Shown piece by piece: positions 19,764 to 28,614 of a DNA stretch of 64,000 bases (the stretch's first letter is position 1; every line of letters starts with the position of its first letter). The notes below the pieces were generated by a model. That model made no database searches. It was given only the letters and a program-made list of their open reading frames with translations, and had not been told where the DNA came from. The stretch is taken from NCBI GenBank assembly GCA_039024635.1, contig JBCCQA010000007.1:1-64000 (forward strand), read 5' to 3'. The position numbers were made by a program, and so were the translations under genes. Source of the stretch: Kuafuiihalomonas sp039024635. GTDB lineage: Bacteria > Myxococcota > Kuafuiibacteriia > Kuafuiibacteriales > Kuafuiibacteriaceae.

Positions 19764-21566
19764 ATGCGGCGCCTAGTATTCCTCGGTTTCCTCCTCTCTG
19801 CCTGCGGGGACTCCACCGTCTCGTCGGAGCCCGGTGCCCAGCCTGGTCCGGACTTCGGCGTCGTGGAGGACCAGGGAGACCCCGAGGAGGACATGGGCCA
19901 GCAGACTGACGTCGACTTGGGCCCGGCCCGCGACATGGGCCCCGAGGACACCGGAACCCCCGTGGACATGGGTCCTCCGCCCCCGCCCGACATCTGTGAC
20001 GACCTCGGCCTCACCCGAAGGGTCTTCCGGACCGATGCCGGCAACGTGTTCGGCGAAGTGGCCGGCGACTTCACGGTCAACGAAGTGGGCGGCGCCAGCT
20101 GGAACTTCCGAGAGAACTTCACCGGCTGCGAGAGCTACGTCTTCGTGACCTACTTTCCGCCCGACCTGGACGAGCCCATCGGGCTGGGCCCCAACGCGAC
20201 GGGAGGCGCCATCTTTGGATCGCCAGTCACCGAGGTCGTCGAGAATACGCCTCTCAACAGCCACTTCTTTTTCATCAACGACGAGACCGACGCCGAATTG
20301 CGGTCACGACGACTTGACGTGATCCAGCGACGGCTGGAGCTGGCCATCGGCGAGCTCCCCGCCCAGGAGCAGGATCGACAGTGGGCGCGCTTCCATCTGG
20401 TCCTGGATCGGGCCTCCGACATCGACGGTTCGGTCGGCGCGATGCTTCGGGACTATCTGGCCTGGCGACACACGCCTGCGAGCTTCGTGGACCTGGGTGA
20501 GCGCGGAATGGCGCCCTCCCCCGCGCCTTACTTCTTCGGTATCGACCGCTTCCAGCGATGGGATGCGGGCGGCAGCCCGGCTCAGTTCGTCGGCGGTTCG
20601 GCCCATATGCGGATGGCCTCCTTCCTCCCCCTCTTCTACGACCACAAAGCCAAGATCGACGATGACGCTGAAGCACTCGCGACCCAGGTCGTGCTTCTCG
20701 ACCAGCCCGTGACCGAGCGCATCTTCGTCCAGACGGTCGAGTTGCCCGACGCCGATACGATGGCCGGCTTCGATACGCTGGCCTTCGACGTGGCCGTCAA
20801 CTGCAAGGAGCGGAACGTCTTTGCGTGCTCAGAGTGGGATCGGATCGCTCGGATCGAGCATTGTTCCGACGAGACCTGCGAGAGCCGGCAGGAGGTGATC
20901 CGCTGGATCACGCCCTACTGGCGGCGGGGCGACCGACGTTGGATCATGGACGCGTCGACTCTCCTCGGGCTGGTTCAGGACGGCGGCCAGCAAACCTTCC
21001 GGATCGAGATGGGTCCGGGTTGGGAGCGAAAGACGGAGCGGGACGCCCGGATGGTGCTCCGCTTGTCCAACGAAGGAAAGAGCGAGCGCGCGGTAGGTGC
21101 CATCCGAATTGCGGGCGGCGGCAGCTTTAACGATGCCTACAACGACCGCGAGCCCGTGCCCTTCCAGGTGCCGGACGACGCGAGTCGGGTCGAACTGGTG
21201 AGCATCCTGAGCGGTCACGGTCAGAGCGCGGGCAATAACTGCTCGGAATGGTGCGACCATCGCCACCGCTACACCATCAATCAGCAAGCTCTGCCCGTGA
21301 TTCAGTCGGCGCCCGGGATCGGGAGCGCTTCGGGCTGCGGACCGGCCGCGGCCCAAGGGGTGAGTCCCGGCCAGTTCGGAAATTGGGCGCCCCAGCGTGC
21401 CTATTGGTGCCCGGGCCTCCCGGTGGACCACATCCGCCAGGACATCACCAACCTGGTCACCCTGGGTGACGAGAACCAGTTCGACTACACCGCGACCTTG
21501 GGGCCGAGCGGTGCACCGGGCGGGGGCAACATCTCCCTCAGCGTCTACGTCGTCTGGTACCGCTGA
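19764..21566 (+). CDS. PNGase F-like lipoprotein (peptide-N-glycosidase F fold)
   Basis: A 600 aa secreted lipoprotein. The signal peptide ends at lipobox LSAC (C14) and is followed by an Asp/Gly/Met/Pro-rich linker (about 15-75). The C-terminal ~300 residues carry PNGase F hallmarks: FACSEWDR, RWITPYWRRGDRRW, LSGHGQSAGNNCSEWC and FGNWAPQRAYWCPGLPV, with conserved Trp and Cys residues. PNGase F removes N-linked glycans from glycoproteins. In a predator-like lineage this could target eukaryotic or prey glycoproteins, which is inference. A small lipoprotein gene follows 4 nt downstream. Confidence 0.85.
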   Translation: MRRLVFLGFLLSACGDSTVSSEPGAQPGPDFGVVEDQGDPEEDMGQQTDVDLGPARDMGPEDTGTPVDMGPPPPPDICDDLGLTRRVFRTDAGNVFGEVAGDFTVNEVGGASWNFRENFTGCESYVFVTYFPPDLDEPIGLGPNATGGAIFGSPVTEVVENTPLNSHFFFINDETDAELRSRRLDVIQRRLELAIGELPAQEQDRQWARFHLVLDRASDIDGSVGAMLRDYLAWRHTPASFVDLGERGMAPSPAPYFFGIDRFQRWDAGGSPAQFVGGSAHMRMASFLPLFYDHKAKIDDDAEALATQVVLLDQPVTERIFVQTVELPDADTMAGFDTLAFDVAVNCKERNVFACSEWDRIARIEHCSDETCESRQEVIRWITPYWRRGDRRWIMDASTLLGLVQDGGQQTFRIEMGPGWERKTERDARMVLRLSNEGKSERAVGAIRIAGGGSFNDAYNDREPVPFQVPDDASRVELVSILSGHGQSAGNNCSEWCDHRHRYTINQQALPVIQSAPGIGSASGCGPAAAQGVSPGQFGNWAPQRAYWCPGLPVDHIRQDITNLVTLGDENQFDYTATLGPSGAPGGGNISLSVYVVWYR

Positions 21567-21570
21567 GTCG

Positions 21571-21921
21571 GTGGGGCGACTGCTCTCAGCCGCGCTCCTT
21601 CTGGCGGCCTGCACCGAAGGACCTCCCGCCGACCCTTGGCTTGAGGCCAAGGGGGCCTTCGAAGCGGCACGCTCCAAGACCCCCGACTACACGGACCACG
21701 TCTACGACCCAGTTCTCGCTTTGCTCGATGCGGTACCGTTCGAGCATCCGGAGCGGTTCAGCGCCTCGGCGCTGGCCCGGGCACTGAGGAGCGAGCGCGT
21801 CGCGGTCGAACGAACGGGTCTCGCGCTCATGCCCGGTCCGCCCATCGAGGTGGAGGTGGAGCTCATCGAGACCGAGACCTCGAGCGTGGCGAGCGCCACG
21901 AGCTCCACCACCCCGCCCTGA
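21571..21921 (+). CDS. Small lipoprotein downstream of PNGase F-like gene
   Basis: A 116 aa protein starting at GTG 4 nt after the preceding stop. It has a short signal and lipobox (LLAAC, Cys at about 14). The mature part is helical (LEAKGAFEAARSKTPDYTD ... VYDPVLALLDAVP) with a Ser/Thr-rich tail. No known domain. Close coupling to the PNGase F-like gene suggests a shared exported role. Confidence 0.65.
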   Translation: MGRLLSAALLLAACTEGPPADPWLEAKGAFEAARSKTPDYTDHVYDPVLALLDAVPFEHPERFSASALARALRSERVAVERTGLALMPGPPIEVEVELIETETSSVASATSSTTPP

Positions 21922-21942
21922 GCCGAGGGCTCGGGTCCGGCT

Positions 21943-24045
21943 TCAGCCACCAGACACGATGTCGATCGGTCCGTCCTGGACCACCCGAAGGCGAAGGTTC
22001 GCCTTTACCCCGCCCAGCTCCTGGGTCCGTCCGTCGGGCCAGCGGATCCTCACATCCTCGGCCCCGGCGTCGTTCCCGAGCGCGAAATGGAGGGTCCGGC
22101 TGGGTTGAACGTTGTAGTGGCCCTGGCCGGACACCACCTGTCGAAGCGGGGTCCCCGCGCTCGTGCGAACTCGGACTCGTGCCCCGGTGGCGTCGCGAGG
22201 ACCGGACGCCACCAGGTCCAGCTTCAGCCAGTTCCGGCCGTCGCCAGCTTCGTTCCGGAAGACCCGGCCCGCACCTTTGGGCATGAAGAAGTCGAGATCC
22301 CCGTCCCCGTCCAGGTCCGTCCACAGGGTTGGGCCGGGTCGGCTGATGTCGACGCCTGTGGTCTCGTAGCTCTGCCGTACGAAGCGACCGTCTTCGGTCG
22401 GGGCGTAGAACTCCATCCGGGTGTTCCGCAGCCGCGACATCGCGAGCTCCATCCGACCGTCCATGTCCACGTCCACGAAGTGAGGGTGGATCTCGTCCTC
22501 GGCCCACTCCAGGCCTCGCTGCTGGCTCTCCTCGGTGAACTGGCCGTTCTCGTTCACCCACAAAAGGGTCCGGTCGCTCTCGGGATAGTCGGGATGGGCG
22601 ATGGTAGCGGCGATGAGGTCGAGGTCGCCATCGGCGTCGAAGTCCGCGAACTCGGCTCCGAAGCCGTTGCCGCCGATGGGACCGGGCATCGTGATGCCCG
22701 AGAAGACGAGGGGGGATTCGTTCTGGGTCAGGGTGCCGCGCCGGGTCGCGGCCACGCCCAGCTCGACACCGACGTCGGTGAAGACCATGTCCCCGTCGTT
22801 TCGCCACAGGAAGTTGTGGTCCCAGTACCAGGGCGGACTGTTGAAGGCGGGACGACCGGCGCCGTAGTTGTTGACGAACAGATCGATGTCGCCGTCGCCA
22901 TCGAAGTCACCCGCCGCCAATCCGTATGCGGCGCGGCCAGTGCTGTCCAAGCTGACCTCGGAGCGCGGGTTGCCGAGGAGCATGTTGGCTTCCCGCGTCA
23001 GTGGGTTCAGCTGCTCGGGCAGACTGACCGCCTCGAAGGTGCCTCCCGTGTTGCGGTAGAGCAGGTCGTCTCGGGGGATGCTGCTCCCGATCGTGTCGCC
23101 GTTCTGAACCTGGGTGTACCAAATGCCCAGATAGAGGTCCAAGCGGCCGTCCTGGTCGAAGTCGGCCAGGGTGGCCGCCGCAGGTTCGGTGAACGCGAAG
23201 GGCGCCAGCCGAGATGCTGCGATGCCCCAGTCTCCGTCGAAGCTGAATTGGCCGGCGCCGTCGTTGAGCCAGACACCCTGCTGACCCTCGGGGGAGCGAA
23301 CGCCCGTGAAGCTCAGCGCGTCCATGTCTCCGTCCTCGTCGACGTCACCAAAGAGAAGAAGGGTGGCCGTCGTCTCTTCCAGTCCGGTCGTAAAGGGCGC
23401 GAAGCCGAATCCTCCGTCCCCGGCGAGGTTGCGCCAGACCGTGGGCTGAAGCGGCAGGTCTGTCACCGGCAGGCGGACCAGGTCGTCGAACCCATCCCCG
23501 TCTACGTCGACCAGCATGGCGCGGCTGTCCGAGGATGCTTCGCCGAAACCGGCCTCCTCCGAGACCTCGACGAACCAGGGCGCCGCCGGGGGCTCCGGCG
23601 GCGGGCCCTCGGCGATGGGCTCCAGCAGTTCCCAGGGCGCGACCTCGATCTCGACCTCCGTCTCCCCCGACCAGCTCGGATCCCCACACCCGGCTGAGAC
23701 CGTGAGCCGAAGGCGAGTCGTTTGTCCCCGCACCAGCGCCTCGACCCCGAGCTCAACGCTGCGGGGTCCGGTCTGGCTCGCGGTGGCCCGTCCAGGACCT
23801 TGCACGTCAACCGAAGGCGCTCGAACTTCGGCTTCGAACTCGACCGTGAAGCTCGCCGACACCTCCGTCCGGTCGAGGCTCGCTCGCTCGGGGAGCGGGG
23901 TCGTCGGTACCGGAGGCTCGCAGGCGTCGTCCGGTCCCACATCTGCCCGACCTTCCACGCCTCGGTTCTGATCCGGGGAGGGTGAGGAGCTCGTGCCGCA
24001 GGCCGCTCCGAGTCCCAAGAAGAGGGCGAGGGTGAGACTTCGCAT
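21943..24045 (-). CDS. FG-GAP/VCBS repeat lipoprotein with ASPIC/UnbV domain (CRTAC1-like)
   Basis: A 700 aa exported lipoprotein. The signal peptide MRSLTLALFLGLGAAC has its lipid Cys in GAAC; I chose this ATG over one 27 nt upstream. At least seven calcium-binding FG-GAP motifs (DVDGDGFDD, DFDGDGDID, DLDGDGDLD and others) form a predicted beta-propeller. The final ~75 residues are an ASPIC/UnbV domain (GARVRVRTSAGTPLRQVVSGQGHY ... IRWPDG). These proteins are cell-surface calcium-dependent adhesion or scaffold modules. Two neighbouring lipoproteins are convergent with it. Confidence 0.92.
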   Translation of the reverse strand: MRSLTLALFLGLGAACGTSSSPSPDQNRGVEGRADVGPDDACEPPVPTTPLPERASLDRTEVSASFTVEFEAEVRAPSVDVQGPGRATASQTGPRSVELGVEALVRGQTTRLRLTVSAGCGDPSWSGETEVEIEVAPWELLEPIAEGPPPEPPAAPWFVEVSEEAGFGEASSDSRAMLVDVDGDGFDDLVRLPVTDLPLQPTVWRNLAGDGGFGFAPFTTGLEETTATLLLFGDVDEDGDMDALSFTGVRSPEGQQGVWLNDGAGQFSFDGDWGIAASRLAPFAFTEPAAATLADFDQDGRLDLYLGIWYTQVQNGDTIGSSIPRDDLLYRNTGGTFEAVSLPEQLNPLTREANMLLGNPRSEVSLDSTGRAAYGLAAGDFDGDGDIDLFVNNYGAGRPAFNSPPWYWDHNFLWRNDGDMVFTDVGVELGVAATRRGTLTQNESPLVFSGITMPGPIGGNGFGAEFADFDADGDLDLIAATIAHPDYPESDRTLLWVNENGQFTEESQQRGLEWAEDEIHPHFVDVDMDGRMELAMSRLRNTRMEFYAPTEDGRFVRQSYETTGVDISRPGPTLWTDLDGDGDLDFFMPKGAGRVFRNEAGDGRNWLKLDLVASGPRDATGARVRVRTSAGTPLRQVVSGQGHYNVQPSRTLHFALGNDAGAEDVRIRWPDGRTQELGGVKANLRLRVVQDGPIDIVSGG

Positions 24046-24102
24046 GCCTTTGGCTCCCGCACGGGGCCTCATTCTGCAAGCCGATCCTGGCCCGCTCGGG
24101 CG

Positions 24103-25107
24103 TCAAAGGGGACGAGGAATGTCGATGGTCTCTTCGGGGGCCACCCGTTCGGCAAATCGACGTATGTCTTCAGGTTTACCGGCCACCACGGCGACGTCAC
24201 CGGATTCTAGGGTCGCCCTACGGTCGAAGCCCCGCTGAAATCGGCCGTCCTTTTTCATGATTCCGACCACCATGATGTTGTGGTCCTCGGCGACTCTCAG
24301 TTTCCTTACACTGCCCACCAAGCGATCGCCGATCGGCACGTCTTCGAGATTGAAGTCGTCGTGAACGCGGCTCACGGTTCGGTCCACCATCGAGGCCGCG
24401 ACGGGCTGCAGTAGTCCTTGCGCCATCCGCTGGCCCGAAATGCCGTAGGGATTCAGTACGGTGCTGGCTCCCGCCCGAAGCGCCTTCTGAACGGACTGCT
24501 CGTCGTCGACCCGACACACGATCTGAAGCTGAGGGTTGAGCTGGCGGGCGCTGAGGACCACGAACAAGTTGGTCGCATCGTTGCCGGTACATGCGGTCAA
24601 GCCCCGGGCCTTGGCGATGCCTGCCTGACGAAGCACCTCGTCCGAGCTGGCGTCGCCTTCGACGAACACCGTTCCCAGGTCGACCCTACGGGCGTCGGTG
24701 TCGATGACCACCACCGAGTGCCCGCGGGCCTCGATCTCGGCCGTGACCTCTTTTCCCAAGCGGCCGAAGCCGACGACGATGAAGTGATCGGAGAGGGTCT
24801 TCATGATACGGCTCCGCCGTCGATCTCGCAGCGTCTGAAGGAGGCCTCCGTCCGCTACGAATCTGGCTACCTCCGAAAGGCTATAGGTGGCGAGGCTCAG
24901 GCCCCCGAAGATGAGAACCATGGTGAAGACGCGGCCTTCCGTACTGAGGGGCGCCGGCTCGCCGTACCCCACGGTACTCAGGGTTATGACCACCATCCAG
25001 AGGCTGTCGATCCAGGTCCATCCTTCGACGAGGACGTAGCCCAGCGTGCCTCCGAAGAGCACCAGAGCGAGGCCCAGCAGGGCAAAGCGTAGCCGCCGCA
25101 GGAGCAT
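24103..25107 (-). CDS. Two-TM potassium channel with RCK (TrkA-N/TrkA-C) domains
   Basis: A 334 aa inner-membrane channel of the MthK type. TM1 (about 8-28) and TM2 flank a pore helix and selectivity filter TVGYGE (45-50). A TrkA-N nucleotide-binding Rossmann domain follows (HFIVVGFGRLGKEVTAEIEARGHSVVVID, then FVEGDASSDEVLRQAGI). A TrkA-C domain closes the chain (DVPIGDRLVGSVRKLRV ... LESGDVAVVAGKPEDI). It should gate K+ flux in response to ligand. It is a single gene. Confidence 0.94.
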   Translation of the reverse strand: MLLRRLRFALLGLALVLFGGTLGYVLVEGWTWIDSLWMVVITLSTVGYGEPAPLSTEGRVFTMVLIFGGLSLATYSLSEVARFVADGGLLQTLRDRRRSRIMKTLSDHFIVVGFGRLGKEVTAEIEARGHSVVVIDTDARRVDLGTVFVEGDASSDEVLRQAGIAKARGLTACTGNDATNLFVVLSARQLNPQLQIVCRVDDEQSVQKALRAGASTVLNPYGISGQRMAQGLLQPVAASMVDRTVSRVHDDFNLEDVPIGDRLVGSVRKLRVAEDHNIMVVGIMKKDGRFQRGFDRRATLESGDVAVVAGKPEDIRRFAERVAPEETIDIPRPL

Positions 25108-25163
25108 CCGGTTTCAGATGAACACAGGCCGGAGCCGGAGCCCAGAATCAATCGGATGGGGGC

Positions 25164-25913
25164 TCAGATGCCGAACAGACCGGTGGCTTTGGTCAGGAGC
25201 TCTGCGCAGGTTGCCTTGCTCGGGACGCGGGCCATTCGAAAGAAGTGCTTGTTCGAGGCCGGATGGGGTCGGGAGGCGGGCGTCGACTCCAGCATCGCGC
25301 TGCTCGCCTCCAGAACCCGTTGCTCCGAATTCCATGCCACCTGGCCCTCGATTTGACCCGAGCCTCGGACCACGCCCTCCAATTCCGACCAGCCCCGCTG
25401 GACCAGATACACTTCGCCATTCACCCAGCCCGCGACCCGAACCGTCAGCCCCGGGTGGCCATCGCCGTCTTCGTCCAGGACGCGAGGGTCGCTGGGTCCG
25501 TCGGGAAGGGCGTCTTGCTCCGGGTCCTCCAGGCGGACGCCCGAGGAGCGATAGCTGCGGGGCTCGATGTACCGGAGGCGACCGCCTTGCCACCGCAGTC
25601 GAGCCCGTCGAGCCCGACCGCTCAGCGCCTGGGCGAAGCGGGGCGGGTATTCGGTCCGGATGACTCGGGTTGGGCCGTCGGACTCGATCCCGCAGACCGT
25701 CTCGACGATCTGGAGCTCCTCTTCCTCCTGCTCCATGTCGAGGAGAGCCAGGGACACGACTTTGGCCTCGGATGGGCCCTTGAAGGGGACTTCGACCACC
25801 GAGGTCGTGACCTGCACCTGGGCCCAACGTCCACTCAAGTTGGGCAGAGCCTCGGCTCGAGCCGGCTGCGGAAGCAGTCCGAGGGTCACGATGACCACGC
25901 TGAGCTTGTTCAC
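25164..25913 (-). CDS. Exported protein of unknown function in the crtD operon
   Basis: A 249 aa protein starting at a GTG that overlaps the crtD stop (GTGA), so it is translationally coupled. A signal peptide (KLSVVIVTLGLLPQPARA) precedes a beta-rich mature domain (LSGRWAQVQVTTSVVEVP ...). It contains an EF-hand-like calcium loop, DEDGDGHPG, at about 155-163. I recognise no family. Position in a carotenoid operon could mean a role in placing or protecting pigments in the envelope, or plain co-expression. Confidence 0.72.
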   Translation of the reverse strand: MNKLSVVIVTLGLLPQPARAEALPNLSGRWAQVQVTTSVVEVPFKGPSEAKVVSLALLDMEQEEEELQIVETVCGIESDGPTRVIRTEYPPRFAQALSGRARRARLRWQGGRLRYIEPRSYRSSGVRLEDPEQDALPDGPSDPRVLDEDGDGHPGLTVRVAGWVNGEVYLVQRGWSELEGVVRGSGQIEGQVAWNSEQRVLEASSAMLESTPASRPHPASNKHFFRMARVPSKATCAELLTKATGLFGI

Positions 25914-27361
25914 CCCACGTCCTCCCACAGGCATCGAACGGCCTCCTTGCCCGAGAGCACGGCGAGGGGCATGCCCCCGCCCGGATGGGCGCTTCCCGAT
26001 GCCAGGTAGAGAGATCGGACGCCTTTCACGCGATTCGAGGGGCGCTGGAAAGCAGACCATGTTCCGTTGGATGCGGCGCCGTATATGGCGCCCCGGGTGT
26101 CCGGAAAACGGGCGGCCAGGTCGGCCGGAGTGCGTCGCCACACGACGCGGTCGTCAGAGTCGATCATCTCGAAGGCCATCAGTCGTTCCAGCATTCGGGC
26201 CTCGAGGCCCTCATGGATGCGGGGTGACCGCTTTTGGCCCTTCGGTTCGGCCGGTGCGTTCGCCATCACGAAGAGAGGCTCGTCTTCGGGCCAGCCCGTT
26301 CGGCCATGGGCTTTCTCGGGGGCGCACATGTAGACTGTAGGGTTTACCGGATGACGATCCCGATCGAAGATATCCTCGAACTCCTGAAGGTAGGCCTCGG
26401 GGAAGAGAACCTGATGAGCAGGACGGTCGGCCCGGCGTCGGGCCCGAATGACCAGGTTCAAGGCCGACATGGACGGCACCTCCCCCTTGGCCTTCGGGAT
26501 GTCGACCCAGCGGCGGACATGATTGGCGTCGCAGTTGGCGACCACCGCGTCCGCTTCGACTGGACCGTCGTCGGTCTCGACCCCGGTGACTCGGGCCCCT
26601 CGCCGTCGCAGCCCACGGACCGGACGCTCGTAGTCGATGACGACGCCCAGGTCTCGAGCGATGTCGACCAGGCTGTGCACCACGGCCTGGACTCCGCCCT
26701 GGACGCCCAGTCCGCCGATACCCATTTCGACGTGGGCGATGCAGTTCAAGGTGGCCGGGGCCTTTCGGACGTCGGAGCCGTTGTAGGTCGCGTAGCGAGC
26801 TAGGATCCAGCGCAAGCGCGGGTCCTGCACCTGCTTTTTGATCGCCGCCCACATGGTTCGCATGGGGTCGATGTGCCGGACGGACGAAAGACCGGACACG
26901 CCAAGCTTCATGATCGAGGTCATGGAGGGGGCCTGACCCATCACGAAGTGGGGCGCGGCCTCGGTCCAGATCCGCTCCGCGTACTCGAGATAGGCGCAAA
27001 GCTCGTTCCGGGCCGTGGCGCCGAAGACCCGTTCTGCCTCGGCCAGCGTTTCGGCCGGCTCGGGGTGGACGCGAAAGCTAGTGCCATCGTGGAAGCGGTA
27101 GAGAAAATGGCCGCCATGGACCCGGAGCTCGGGTCTCGGCGTGCCTGGTTTTGGGGCCATGGCCCAAAGCTCTTCGAAGATCTCGGGCAGGGTGAGGAGG
27201 CTCGGTCCGGTATCGATTTGGATCCCCTCGACTTCGACCACGCCCGCTTTGCCGCCGGGAGCCGGTCCTGCCTCTAGGAGGGTGACCTCGGCCCCTCGAT
27301 GAGCGGCGTGGATGGCGGCCGACAGGCCTCCGAGTCCGGCGCCGATGACCGTCACCCTCAA
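25910..27361 (-). CDS. crtD: CrtD-like carotenoid 3,4-desaturase
   Basis: A 483 aa FAD-dependent amine-oxidase-fold enzyme of the phytoene-desaturase family. The dinucleotide motif is at the N terminus (VIGAGLGGLSAAIHAA ... LLEAGPAPGGKAG). The C-terminal FAD block is SGSAHPGGGMPLAVLSGKEA. The mid region (RLRWILARYATYNGSDVRKAPATL) matches CrtD, which introduces 3,4 double bonds in hydroxy- or cyclic carotenoids, better than CrtI. It lies between a glycosyltransferase and a secreted protein, overlapping both by 4 nt. The start is TTG, or the GTG two codons later. CrtD rather than a second CrtI is likely but not proven. Confidence 0.85.
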   Translation of the reverse strand: MRVTVIGAGLGGLSAAIHAAHRGAEVTLLEAGPAPGGKAGVVEVEGIQIDTGPSLLTLPEIFEELWAMAPKPGTPRPELRVHGGHFLYRFHDGTSFRVHPEPAETLAEAERVFGATARNELCAYLEYAERIWTEAAPHFVMGQAPSMTSIMKLGVSGLSSVRHIDPMRTMWAAIKKQVQDPRLRWILARYATYNGSDVRKAPATLNCIAHVEMGIGGLGVQGGVQAVVHSLVDIARDLGVVIDYERPVRGLRRRGARVTGVETDDGPVEADAVVANCDANHVRRWVDIPKAKGEVPSMSALNLVIRARRRADRPAHQVLFPEAYLQEFEDIFDRDRHPVNPTVYMCAPEKAHGRTGWPEDEPLFVMANAPAEPKGQKRSPRIHEGLEARMLERLMAFEMIDSDDRVVWRRTPADLAARFPDTRGAIYGAASNGTWSAFQRPSNRVKGVRSLYLASGSAHPGGGMPLAVLSGKEAVRCLWEDVG

Positions 27362-28461
27362 AGCGTGCTCTCACGGACGCCGCTGTAGACCCGTCCACGC
27401 CAGGCGATCTGCCTTCGGAGGCTCCAGCGCAAAGAATTCAGTCCAATCGCCACGAAGGCCACGATGCCTACGGGGTGGAGGAGTACGGTGTCCAGACCCT
27501 GTCGAAACCTCAAAGCGATCCCGAGCCGAAGCAGGACCACCGCCGCCGAGCCGAGGGCGGCGGCCGGGGCAAGCTCGGCCGAGCCGAAGGCAAAGAAAGG
27601 GAGGGCAAAGGCCCCGACGTAGAGCCCCAGGACCAAGGCGAGCCGATGGGGCTTGGCGCCCACTCCCACGTACAGGTTTTTCGAGAAGCCCTCCCACACC
27701 TCCCGCGGGCTTCGATACATCCGACAGCGAGCAAGGCGTCGACCGTCGGCGAAGAGCACACGCCGCCCCGACTGCTTGGCCCGGGCGCAAAAGGCCATGT
27801 CGTCGACGATGGCGTCTCGCACCGAAGCAAAGCCACCCATCGCTCGGTAGGCTTCGGTCCGGACGAACATGATCTGGCCGTTGGCGGCCAAGAAGCGGGT
27901 AGAGCGGGTCCAAGGGACGAGGAGGAGCGGCAACCAGCTGACGTAGGTCAGATGCAGAAGTGGAACGACGGCGCGCTCGAACCAGCCTCCAAGGATCTGC
28001 GCAGGAAGGGCGGTGAGGACGTCGGCTCGATGGGCCTCGACGAGACCGAACATGCGCTCCAAGGCGTCCGGCTCGAGTTGGACGTCGGCGTCGACGAAGA
28101 GGATCCATGGAGACCGAGCCGCCTCGGCCAGGCGATGGCAGGCCCACACCTTGCCCACCCAACCGGGGGGAAGTGGTTCGCCTCGAAGCACCCGCAGCCT
28201 AGGCTCTTCGGTCATCTTCGCCTGAAGGATGGCCATGGTACCGTCGGTGGATTCGTCGTCCAGTACCCATACCTCGTCGGCCCCCGTCGCCAGCGCTGCG
28301 TCGACGGCCGCTCCGATGTTGCGCTCTTCGTCGCGCGCCGGGATGGCCACGCTGACCCCGCTTCGGCGGGCGCTCCGACGTCGTCCCGAGGGCCAGCTCG
28401 AGAGGTTGAAGACGCCGATGACCAGCGCGAGGCAGGGAAGTACGGCTGGCCACCAGCTCAC
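27358..28461 (-). CDS. Membrane-anchored family 2 glycosyltransferase, probably carotenoid glycosyltransferase (CruC-like)
   Basis: A 367 aa GT-A fold enzyme. It has an N-terminal TM helix (WPAVLPCLALVIGVFNL), the GT2 core (VSVAIPARDEERNIGAAVDAA, DDESTDGT), the metal-binding FVDADVQLEP, an acceptor motif DDMAFCARAKQSG, and three C-terminal membrane helices. This layout fits carotenoid or hopanoid glycosyltransferases such as CruC, CrtQ and HpnB. Co-transcription with crtD (TTGA overlap) favours a carotenoid substrate. It starts at GTG and is divergent from the cyclase gene. Confidence 0.82.
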   Translation of the reverse strand: MSWWPAVLPCLALVIGVFNLSSWPSGRRRSARRSGVSVAIPARDEERNIGAAVDAALATGADEVWVLDDESTDGTMAILQAKMTEEPRLRVLRGEPLPPGWVGKVWACHRLAEAARSPWILFVDADVQLEPDALERMFGLVEAHRADVLTALPAQILGGWFERAVVPLLHLTYVSWLPLLLVPWTRSTRFLAANGQIMFVRTEAYRAMGGFASVRDAIVDDMAFCARAKQSGRRVLFADGRRLARCRMYRSPREVWEGFSKNLYVGVGAKPHRLALVLGLYVGAFALPFFAFGSAELAPAAALGSAAVVLLRLGIALRFRQGLDTVLLHPVGIVAFVAIGLNSLRWSLRRQIAWRGRVYSGVRESTL

Positions 28462-28614
28462 CGCAGAGAGCGGACGTCAGGGGCGGGGCGAATGACAAGA
28501 GGGAGGGGATCGTGGCCCAGTGCCGCGACAAATGTCCCGCCCGCCGCTGTCGTGAAGCACGGCCAGACAAACCGACGTATTTCGTCGTAGGCCTGATGGG
28601 AAGGCCCCGTTCTC
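28462..28614. promoter_or_regulatory. Divergent promoter region of the two carotenoid operons
   Basis: A 153-bp gap separates the glycosyltransferase-crtD operon (minus) from the cyclase operon (plus), so both promoters must be here or nearby. It holds a symmetric element CGACG-TATTT-CGTCG (28573-28587) and a small dyad GACA-AA-TGTC at about 28527-28536. No TGT-N12-ACA site is present. Either dyad could be an operator for the MerR protein encoded in the plus operon; this is untested. Confidence 0.45.

Noticed and set aside
22087..23697. Plus-strand open frame of 536 aa over the FG-GAP gene
   Set aside because: Valine-rich shadow created by the complement of repeated Asp/Gly codons.
28527..28551. 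PpsR site in the crt divergent promoter
   Set aside because: The TGT triplets there are followed at 12 nt by TGT or at 16 nt by ACA, not by ACA at 12.
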